Source of the DNA: Azospirillum sp. | GTDB lineage: Bacteria > Pseudomonadota > Alphaproteobacteria > Azospirillales > Azospirillaceae | Assembly: GCA_027486405.1 (NCBI GenBank) | Contig: JAIXPD010000019.1 | Span: 1-43,303 of the forward strand | Length of the DNA: 43,303 nucleotides | Reading direction: 5' to 3' | In this document: one piece after another, positions 1 through 6,120 of the stretch | Layout of the letters: the number at the start of each line of letters is the position of its first letter | How positions within the stretch are numbered: position 1 is the first letter of the stretch | Translations under genes and position numbers: made by a program | The notes under the pieces: model-generated | Database searches by the model: none | What the model saw: the letters and a program-made list of their open reading frames with translations, nothing else | What the model was told of the DNA's origin: nothing

Positions 1-229
1 CGAGCGGTCATCGTCACGCAAGCAAGAACAGACACGGATTTCACGGACAAAAGGATGGATTGCACGGATTTTTGACTCCAATGGCCTTCCGCATCCCGTC
101 AGGAGGGTTGCCGCAAAATGGCAAACAGGGTGCTCTGAGGCGCGTTCCGCGAAATCCGTGAAAAAATCCGTGGAATCCGTGTCCATTCTTGTTCTGGTCG
201 GGTGCACAATGCTTCAAGCGATTGCCCTG
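1..229 (-). mobile_element. MITE-like element type A, copy 1 (left end cut by window edge)
   Basis: This non-coding element is the reverse complement of the full copy at 3105-3339. The same blocks recur in the same order: a GTCATCGTCACGCAA block, AACAAGAAT-type motifs, paired CACGGATTTCACGG and CCGTGGAATCCGTG stretches, and the terminal CGATTGCCCTG at 219-229. About 10-20 bases of the other end lie before the window. The 10 bases after the end (GGTGCGGTGG, 230-239) would be the target duplication if the family rule seen in the two complete copies holds. The copy contains short open frames, but they are repeat-derived and not genes. Confidence 0.8.
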
Positions 230-248
230 GGTGCGGTGGTCGGTTCCG

Positions 249-818
249 TCAGCGTTCGGCCGGAGGTTCGCTGGGGGCTTCCACCAGGGTTTCGGCCACG
301 CGCATCACGGTGTCGCGGCCGGGAACCTCCGCCACCAGCGCGCCGATGCTGCGGCCCAGGACCGGATGAACGGCATCGGCGGCGATGTCGGCCAGCGGGC
401 AGAGGACAAAGGCGCGTTCGGCCATGCGGGGATGGGGGATTTCCAGGGTCTGATCGGCCATCGTCACCCCGTCATACAGCAGGATGTCGATGTCGATGGG
501 GCGCGGGCCAAAGCGCAGGCCCGCCAGATCGCGGCCCAGGTCGGATTCGATGTCTTTGAGGAAGGCCAGCAGGTCCATCGGTGCCAACGTCGTCAGGCCG
601 CTGACCGCCATGTTGAGAAAGGCGGGCTGGTCGGTGACGTACATCGGCGCGGTTTCATAGACCGCCGACTGCCGGTCGATCCCGACCCCGGCGGCCAGCC
701 GGTCCAGCGCGGCGCGGAGGTTGGCCTTGCGGTCGCCGATGTTGCCGCCCAGGGCCAGATGGACGCGCACCGGCGGCGTGGCGGTGGAGGCGGTCGGCGG
801 GGTGGTCGCGGCTGGCAT
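249..818 (-). CDS. folK: 2-amino-4-hydroxy-6-hydroxymethyldihydropteridine pyrophosphokinase (HPPK)
   Basis: HPPK transfers pyrophosphate from ATP to 6-hydroxymethyl-7,8-dihydropterin in cytosolic folate synthesis. The protein shows the family signatures in order: LALGGNIGDRKANL near the N-terminus (pterin and ATP site), YETAPMYVTDQPAFLN (pterin loop), RFGPRPIDIDILLYDG with the Mg-binding Asp-x-Asp, and IPHPRMAERAFVLCPLADI. Length (189 aa) is normal. I chose the ATG at 818 because AAAGG lies 7 nt upstream; an in-frame ATG at 833 would add five residues. It is divergent from the LOV kinase gene. Other folate genes are not in the window. The 3' end abuts the MITE copy (20 bp away), so its transcript may end inside or run through that repeat. 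Confidence 0.95.
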   Translation of the reverse strand: MPAATTPPTASTATPPVRVHLALGGNIGDRKANLRAALDRLAAGVGIDRQSAVYETAPMYVTDQPAFLNMAVSGLTTLAPMDLLAFLKDIESDLGRDLAGLRFGPRPIDIDILLYDGVTMADQTLEIPHPRMAERAFVLCPLADIAADAVHPVLGRSIGALVAEVPGRDTVMRVAETLVEAPSEPPAER

Positions 819-976
819 GGGAGAACCTTTCATCGGTGCGGGCGGATCGGGTCCCGGTCATAGCAAAAGACGCGGGCCATGGCACGCGCCGGTCATGCGG
901 TTTCAGCCTTGGGTGGAAATGGGCGGGAAGACGCCGTATCCTGCGAATCTGTCTGTCAAAGGGATGTCCGCCCACC

Positions 977-3100
977 GTGCCCACGCTTCCGCCCCTGCCA
1001 ACGATCGAGGATGGCGCGCGCCTGCCGTCCGCCGAGATGCTTGTCGCCGTGGTGGAGGCCGCCGGAGTCGGGATCCTGATCGCCGACCCGACCCTGCCGG
1101 ACACGCCGCTGGTCTATTGCAACCGGGCCTTCCTGGACATGACCGGCTACACCGCCAACGAGGTGATGGGGCGGAACTGCCGGTTCCTGCAAGGTCCCGA
1201 CACCGATCCGGCGACCATCGCTGAAATCCGCGCCGCCCTGGTGGAGGTGCGGCCGACGACGGTGGAGATTCTCAACCGGCGCAAGGACGGGACGCCCTTC
1301 TGGAACGCGCTGTCGCTGCGCCCGATCTATGGCCCCGATGGCCGGTTGCGCTGGTTTGCCGGGTCCTGCACCGACATCACCCGCAGCCACCGGTCGGAGC
1401 TTGAGCTGCGCAACGCCCAGAACCAGTTGACCAAGCTCGCCGCCGAAACCTTTGCGTTGGCCGAGGATCTCGACCGCGCGCGGGAGGAGGCGGAGGACGC
1501 CCGCATCGCCGCCGAAAACGCCAGCCGCGCGAAATCGCGCTTTCTGGCGATGATGAGCCACGAGTTGCGCACCCCGATGACCGCCGTGATCGGCATGGGC
1601 GATCTGCTGATGAGCACGCCGCTCAGCGACCAGCAGCGCGGCTTTGTGAAAACCCTGCGCTCGTCGGCGGAAACGCTGCTGAGCATCCTGAACGACGTTC
1701 TGGATTTTTCGAAGATCGAGGCCGGGCAATTGGCCCTGGAGGAGATCGATTTCTCCCTGCACCGGCTGGTTGATGACGTCGTTCAACTGTTTTTGGTGCG
1801 CGCCGCCGCCAAGGGCTTGAGCCTGTCGGCGTCGATTGCGGAGGACACGCCCCGCCATGTCCGGGGCGACCCCACCCGCATGCGGCAAATCCTGTTCAAC
1901 CTCGTTTCCAACGCCATCAAATTCACCGAGCGCGGTGGGGTGGAGATCGCGGTCTGGTCGCCCGACGCGCCGATTCCGGAACCCGCGCCGGACGAACCCG
2001 CCCGCCCCTTCACCCTGCGGTTCGAGGTGGACGACACCGGCATCGGCATGACCCAAATCCAACAGGATCGCCTGTTCGGGGCCTTTGTGCAGGCCGACGC
2101 CTCCACCAGCCGCAAATATGGCGGGACCGGGTTGGGGCTGGCGATCTGCAAGCGGTTGGTCGAGGCGATGGGCGGCGACATCGCCGTGTCGAGCGCGCCG
2201 GGACGGGGAACCACCTTTCGCTTTTCGGTGCAGGCCTGCCCGGCGCTGGCCCCGCCCCTGCCGGAACTGGCGACCAAGACGCAACCAGCCACGACGACGG
2301 GCGATGGGGCGGTTGCCCCATCGGTGTCCCTGCGCCTGCTGTTGGCGGAGGACAACGACATCAACCGGACGCTCATCACCGCCATGCTGGCCCGGTTGGG
2401 CCATCAGGTCGATGCGGTCGTCAACGGGCAGGCGGCGGTCGACGCGGCCAAGGCCAACCCCTACGATGTGATCCTGATGGACATGGAAATGCCGGTGATG
2501 GATGGGCGCACCGCCGCGCGCGTCATTCGGCGCATGGATGGCCCGGTGGCGCGAATCCCCATCGTCGGCCTGTCCGCCGATGCGTTGCCCGAACACCGCG
2601 ACGGGCATATGGCCGCCGGTTTGGACGCCTATCTGACCAAACCCATCGATTGGGACCATCTGAACGCGGTCATCACCGATCTGGCCCTGCGCGCGCCGGA
2701 TGGCCGGGTGGTTCCGGTTCCCAGCCGCCCGCCGGCGGACAGCGCGGCGCTGATGCGGCAGCCGTTGGTGGATCGGGTCAAACAGGCGGAATTGCGGTTG
2801 GCGTTGGGCAGCCAGAGCCTGGACGACATGCTGGCCCTGCTGCCGGACACCGCCCTGCGCGAGCTGTCGGCGATCCGTTCGGCCCACCAGGGCAACCGCC
2901 CACGCGACCTGAAGCAGGCGGCCCACACGCTGGCCGGGCTGGCCGCCAATTTCGGCACGCCGCGCCTGGCCGCCATCGCCAAGCTGATGAACGACCAGCA
3001 CGCCGATCCCGACCGCGTCACCGCCCTGCTGCCGATGCTGGAGGCGACGGTGGAGGCCACCAACCGGCACTTGCTCGATCCCGAAGGCAGCGCCGATTGA
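977..3100 (+). CDS. LOV-domain hybrid sensor histidine kinase (LOV-HisKA-HATPase-REC-HPt)
   Basis: This is a soluble 707-aa signalling protein with no membrane segment. Domains counted from GTG 977: a LOV/PAS sensor at about 20-135, with the flavin-binding motif GRNCRFLQGPDTDP and a photoreactive Cys at 68; a coiled-coil linker at 140-185; HisKA with MMSHELRTPM (His195); HATPase with an N-box (NLVSNAIKF) and DDTGIG and GGTGLGLAI motifs; a receiver with phospho-acceptor Asp502 in LMDMEMPVMDG and Lys555; and a C-terminal HPt with His650 in AAHTLAGLAANFG. LOV proteins bind FMN and form a Cys adduct in blue light. Both flavin-contact Asn residues are present (100 and 110), but the usual Gln of the last strand is Cys131 (WFAGSCTDIT). 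An open frame reaches GTG 836, but its first 47 codons are Arg-rich and unlike any LOV N-cap. AAAGGG lies 10 nt before 977. No partner response regulator is adjacent. Confidence 0.9.
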   Translation: MPTLPPLPTIEDGARLPSAEMLVAVVEAAGVGILIADPTLPDTPLVYCNRAFLDMTGYTANEVMGRNCRFLQGPDTDPATIAEIRAALVEVRPTTVEILNRRKDGTPFWNALSLRPIYGPDGRLRWFAGSCTDITRSHRSELELRNAQNQLTKLAAETFALAEDLDRAREEAEDARIAAENASRAKSRFLAMMSHELRTPMTAVIGMGDLLMSTPLSDQQRGFVKTLRSSAETLLSILNDVLDFSKIEAGQLALEEIDFSLHRLVDDVVQLFLVRAAAKGLSLSASIAEDTPRHVRGDPTRMRQILFNLVSNAIKFTERGGVEIAVWSPDAPIPEPAPDEPARPFTLRFEVDDTGIGMTQIQQDRLFGAFVQADASTSRKYGGTGLGLAICKRLVEAMGGDIAVSSAPGRGTTFRFSVQACPALAPPLPELATKTQPATTTGDGAVAPSVSLRLLLAEDNDINRTLITAMLARLGHQVDAVVNGQAAVDAAKANPYDVILMDMEMPVMDGRTAARVIRRMDGPVARIPIVGLSADALPEHRDGHMAAGLDAYLTKPIDWDHLNAVITDLALRAPDGRVVPVPSRPPADSAALMRQPLVDRVKQAELRLALGSQSLDDMLALLPDTALRELSAIRSAHQGNRPRDLKQAAHTLAGLAANFGTPRLAAIAKLMNDQHADPDRVTALLPMLEATVEATNRHLLDPEGSAD

Positions 3101-3104
3101 GGGG

Positions 3105-3339
3105 CAGGGCAATCGGGTGAAGCACCGTGCACCCGGTCAAAACAAGAATCGACACGGATTTCACGGATTTCACGGAAGGCGCACCAGAGCGGCCCTGCTT
3201 GCGATCTTGCGACAAACCTCATGGCGGGGTGCAGGAGGCAATTGGAATCGAAAATCCGTGCAATCCTTCCTTTTGTCCGTGAAATCCGCGTCCATTCTTG
3301 TTTGCGTGACGATGAGCGTTCGTTCAAGCGATTGCCCTG
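3105..3339 (+). mobile_element. MITE-like element type A, copy 2 (complete, 235 bp, 10-bp target duplication)
   Basis: The element starts with CAGGGCAATCG (3105-3115) and ends with the exact inverse CGATTGCCCTG (3329-3339). Further inward both ends carry related blocks (AACAAGAAT, then CACGGATTTCACGGA or CGCGGATTTCACGGA), so the terminal inverted repeats are long and imperfect. It is flanked by the exact 10-bp direct repeat GATTGAGGGG at 3095-3104 and 3340-3349, as expected for transposition. It encodes no transposase, so mobility would need an enzyme in trans. The left duplication contains the TGA stop of the LOV kinase, and the right flank lies 14 bp from the end of the convergent regulator gene. 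It fills the whole gap between these genes. Confidence 0.88.
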
Positions 3340-3363
3340 GATTGAGGGGCCAGCGTGCCCGCG

Positions 3364-5019
3364 TCATTCCCCCTGCTGCATGAGGATCGCGTCGGACGCC
3401 CGGCCGCGATAATGGATGTTGCCGTCGGCGTCCAGGAACGCCCAGTCGCCGGTCAGGTAATAGCGGCGGCCGTGGCGGAAGCGCCGGGCGGTGCGGTCGG
3501 GATCGTTGGCGTAGGATTCGAACCAGAAAAGCGGTGATTTTTCCACGTCGATGGCGATTTCCCCGGCCCCGCCGACCGGAGCCTCCCGCCCGTCGGGGTC
3601 GAGCACCACCACGCGGAAGCCCGGCATCGGGCGCCCCAGCGAGCCGTCGCCGGTTTGGTTGGTCCCATCGGGATCGTAACGGTTGACGATGAAGATACCG
3701 GTTTCGCGCTGGCCATACTGGTCGAGCAGCGGGACCCGCACCGTGCGGTTGGCCCAGGCGATCAGGTCGGGCGGCAGCGGCTCGCCCACCACCGACAGGA
3801 TGCGCAGGGCGAATTGATGGCTGCCCGCCGGATCGGCCCCGTGCCACGCCCGGATCTGCGACGGCGCGGCGGTGAGGTTGGTGACACCGAATTTGGTCAG
3901 CATGCGGTAGCCCTGGCGCACGTCGTAGGGGCCATCGCAAAAGATCGTCGTCCGCCCCAGCAGCAGCGGCCCGACCAACCCGTAATAGGCCCCATAGGCC
4001 CAACCGGGATCGGCCATGTTCCAATAGATGTCGTCGTCGCGCAGATCCAAACCGATGCGCATGTACTGCTCGATCCCCGACAGGGCCTTGACCGGCAGCG
4101 AGACGCCGAGCGGCGTCGGTTCGGATTCGGAGGTGTAGATCAGCGCCAGCGCGTCGCTTTCGTGGTAACAGGCCACGCTGTCCAGCGGGGCGGCCTCGTG
4201 CAGGGCCGACCAGAACAGGGTCGCGTCGGGGCCGATGGCCTCGTCCCCCTCCACCATCACCACCGGGCGGGCGTTGTCGCGCGGCAGCTTGCGGCGCAGA
4301 AAGCCGTTGGTGACGATGGCCCGCGCCTCGCTTTCCGCCAGACGGTAGGCCACGGCCGACGCGGTGTAGGTGGTGAAGAGCGGCATGTAGACCCCGCCCA
4401 AACGCCAGATCGCCATCGCCGCGATCAGCAATTCCGGCCCCTTGGGCAGCAGCACCGCCACCCGGTCGCCCTTGGTCACGCCCAACCCGGCGAGCACGGT
4501 GGCGAAACGCGCCGAATCGCTGGCCAAACGGGCAAAGCTGAGTTCGGTGGTTTGCCCGGCGACGCTTTCGTGCAGCAGCGCCGCCCGCGCCCCCCCGGCG
4601 TTGTGGACGTGGCGATCGCACAGCAGCGTCGCCAGCGCGATCGACTCCCCCCGGTATTCCGGGCGCAGGAAGGCCGACGGGCGCACAACCGCTTCGGGCG
4701 GTTGCGGAACGGGCGGCGCTGCGGGCCGATGGCGCGCGGCGGCAAGCTGGCCCAGCGCGTCCAGATCGGGGCCGAGGTGGTAGCGGCGGCTGCGGTTGTC
4801 CTGCTCGATCAGCCCTTCGCGGCTCAACGCCATCAACAGGCGGTGGGCGGTGGCCTTGGACAGGCCGACGTCGGTCATCAGATCGGCCAGCCGCGCGCCG
4901 TCCTCCCCCGTCGCCGCCACGGCGCGCAGCAGGGCGATGGCGCGTTCCAGGCTCTGGGTCCCGCCGGTCATGGTGGTGGGCGGGGTGCTGGGGGTGGGGT
5001 CGGTCTTGGTCGTCGTCAT
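3364..5019 (-). CDS. Predicted transcriptional regulator: IclR-type HTH fused to a catalytically incomplete acyl-CoA synthetase (ANL) domain
   Basis: The protein has 551 aa in one uninterrupted frame. Residues 21-85 form an IclR-type winged helix-turn-helix (SLERAIALLRAV, then LADLMTDVGLSKATAHRLL, then a wing ending RRYHLGP). A Pro-rich linker (86-115) leads to an ANL N-domain of the medium-chain acyl-CoA-synthetase kind (116-551), with WNMADPGWAYGAYYGLVGP, YGQRETG (435-441) and YLTGD (521-525). The ATP P-loop normally read as YTSGTTGxPKG is YTSESEPTPLG (295-305). The protein stops at the hinge (GRASDAILMQQGE), so the C-terminal subdomain and its catalytic Lys are absent. I infer a sensor that binds an acid, acyl-adenylate or acyl-CoA but does not make one, in place of the usual IclR ligand domain. 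It is divergent from the transporter/ligase operon, with a palindrome one base from its start. There is no Shine-Dalgarno and a TAA sits just upstream in frame, so it may be leaderless. I know of no described regulator of this build. Confidence 0.85.
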   Translation of the reverse strand: MTTTKTDPTPSTPPTTMTGGTQSLERAIALLRAVAATGEDGARLADLMTDVGLSKATAHRLLMALSREGLIEQDNRSRRYHLGPDLDALGQLAAARHRPAAPPVPQPPEAVVRPSAFLRPEYRGESIALATLLCDRHVHNAGGARAALLHESVAGQTTELSFARLASDSARFATVLAGLGVTKGDRVAVLLPKGPELLIAAMAIWRLGGVYMPLFTTYTASAVAYRLAESEARAIVTNGFLRRKLPRDNARPVVMVEGDEAIGPDATLFWSALHEAAPLDSVACYHESDALALIYTSESEPTPLGVSLPVKALSGIEQYMRIGLDLRDDDIYWNMADPGWAYGAYYGLVGPLLLGRTTIFCDGPYDVRQGYRMLTKFGVTNLTAAPSQIRAWHGADPAGSHQFALRILSVVGEPLPPDLIAWANRTVRVPLLDQYGQRETGIFIVNRYDPDGTNQTGDGSLGRPMPGFRVVVLDPDGREAPVGGAGEIAIDVEKSPLFWFESYANDPDRTARRFRHGRRYYLTGDWAFLDADGNIHYRGRASDAILMQQGE

Positions 5020-5020
5020 G

Positions 5021-5037
5021 GGTCCATATTATGGACC
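5021..5037. promoter_or_regulatory. Palindromic operator candidate O1
   Basis: GGTCCATATTATGGACC is a perfect inverted repeat of 8-bp arms around one base. It ends one base from the start codon of the HTH-ANL regulator. On the minus strand it contains CATAAT, which could be the regulator's -10 box and would put the transcription start at or near the ATG. A sister site lies at 5138-5154. Autorepression is the simplest reading (inference). Confidence 0.7.
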
Positions 5038-5087
5038 ATGTGACGTCCTGTCGCGACCAAAAAACGCGCTACGGCGGAATGTCAGTG

Positions 5088-5117
5088 TTGATAACAGAAC
5101 CAAACCTCGTGTACAGT
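5088..5117 (+). promoter_or_regulatory. Sigma-70-like promoter candidate for the transporter/ligase operon
   Basis: TTGATA (5088-5093) and TACAGT (5112-5117) are separated by 18 bp, which would start transcription near 5124. The second palindrome then lies at about +14 to +30, a typical place for a repressor to block. This rests on consensus match only. Confidence 0.45.
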
Positions 5118-5137
5118 GCCTGTGTTGCACCAAGTGA

Positions 5138-5154
5138 GGTCCACAATATGGACC
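5138..5154. promoter_or_regulatory. Palindromic operator candidate O2
   Basis: GGTCCACAATATGGACC carries the same GGTCCA/TGGACC half-sites with the same 17-bp length as the site at 5021-5037, one turn-insensitive centre apart in sequence only. It sits in the leader of the livG-first operon, downstream of the predicted promoter. Two matched sites in one divergent control region strongly suggest a single dimeric regulator, most likely the adjacent HTH-ANL protein. Confidence 0.7.
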
Positions 5155-5214
5155 AAACGGCCAGCAAGAGCCGAACACCCGAGAAAAGCCGAACCAACAG
5201 CAACGGAGGAGGAA

Positions 5215-6120
5215 ATGTCCGGCGCGTCCGTCGCATCGCACCGTGGCCCTGCCCAGTCGGCCCCCGCCCAACGTGAGTCCTCCCAGGCGGAGACCATCTT
5301 TGAGGCGCGTGGCGTCAATCTGCGCTTTGGCGGCGTGCAGGCACTGACCGATGTCAGCTTCGGCATCCGCAAAGGGGAGTTGTTTTCCATCATCGGCCCG
5401 AACGGGGCCGGCAAGACCTCGATGGTCAATTGCATTTCGGGCCGGTACAAGCCGACCGACGGCAAGGTTTTCTTCAAGGGCCGCGACGTGACGGCGATGA
5501 CGCCGAACCACCGCGCCGCCCTTGGCATCGGCCGCACCTTTCAAAATCTGGCGCTGTTCGGGCACATGACCGTGCTCGACAACATCATGGTCGGTCGCCA
5601 CCATCTTTTGAAAAACAACTTCCTCACCGGATCGCTCTATTGGCTGACCGGTGCCCGCAAGGAAGAGCTGGCCCACCGCCGCGAGGTCGAGGAAATCATT
5701 GATTTCCTGGAAATCCAGCACGTCCGCAAGGCGACCGCCGGAACCCTGTCCTATGGCCTGCGCAAGCGGGTCGAGCTGGCCCGCGCCATCGCCCTGAAAC
5801 CCGACCTGATCCTGCTGGACGAGCCGATGGCCGGCATGAATCTGGAAGAGAAGGAGGACATGGCCCGCTACATCGTCGATCTGAACGAAGAGTTCGGCAT
5901 GACGGTGGTGATGATCGAACACGACATGGGCGTGGTGATGGACATCTCCCACCGCGTCATGGTGCTCGAATTCGGCAAGAAGATCGCCGAGGGCATGCCC
6001 GAAGAGGTGCTGGCCAACCCGCGCGTGCGCCGCGCCTATCTGGGCGAGGACGACGAGGACGGCGAGGCCCCCAACGCCCACACCGCCCAGCAATCCCCCG
6101 AGCAGAAGGAGGTTGCGTGA
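5215..6120 (+). CDS. livG: Branched-chain-amino-acid-type (HAAT) ABC transporter ATPase, LivG-like
   Basis: This is one of the two cytoplasmic ATPases that power an HAAT-family importer. It has 301 aa. After a Ser/Gln-rich start come VNLRFGGVQALTDVSF, Walker A GPNGAGKTS, the long LivG-type insertion with RTFQNLALFGHMTVLDNIMVGRHH, a signature segment LSYGLRKRVELARA (Tyr-Gly where most ABC ATPases have Gly-Gly, common in LivG proteins), Walker B LILLDEP and the His loop EHDMG. The ATG at 5215 has an excellent GGAGGAGG just upstream; the open frame extends to 5116, but that part overlaps the O2 palindrome and is leader. It is first gene of a seven-gene operon and its stop overlaps the next start by one base. 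The partner ATPase is the LivF-like protein at 11617. Confidence 0.93.
   Translation: MSGASVASHRGPAQSAPAQRESSQAETIFEARGVNLRFGGVQALTDVSFGIRKGELFSIIGPNGAGKTSMVNCISGRYKPTDGKVFFKGRDVTAMTPNHRAALGIGRTFQNLALFGHMTVLDNIMVGRHHLLKNNFLTGSLYWLTGARKEELAHRREVEEIIDFLEIQHVRKATAGTLSYGLRKRVELARAIALKPDLILLDEPMAGMNLEEKEDMARYIVDLNEEFGMTVVMIEHDMGVVMDISHRVMVLEFGKKIAEGMPEEVLANPRVRRAYLGEDDEDGEAPNAHTAQQSPEQKEVA

Noticed and set aside
836..976. N-terminal extension of the LOV kinase from GTG 836
   Set aside because: The extra 47 residues are Arg/Trp-rich and unlike LOV N-caps, and GTG 977 has a better placed AAAGGG. The true start is still not certain.
956..3112. A 718-codon minus-strand open frame opposite the LOV kinase
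   Set aside because: It is low-complexity and Arg/Gly/Gln-rich, without motifs. The plus strand contains an unbroken chain of LOV, kinase, receiver and HPt signatures.
3350..3380. Truncation of the HTH-ANL regulator by the MITE insertion
   Set aside because: The stop codon lies before the element and its duplicated target. The pre-insertion sequence, rebuilt from the 10-bp repeat, leaves the same stop, so the missing C-domain was not removed by this insertion. An older loss remains possible.
3117..3412. Short open frames in the 3105-3339 region and their look-alikes at 1-230 and 42933-43262 (peptides with a shared SVKSVSILV-type core)
   Set aside because: The shared peptide is the translation of the MITE repeat itself. 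There is no Shine-Dalgarno, and the copies differ by frame breaks.
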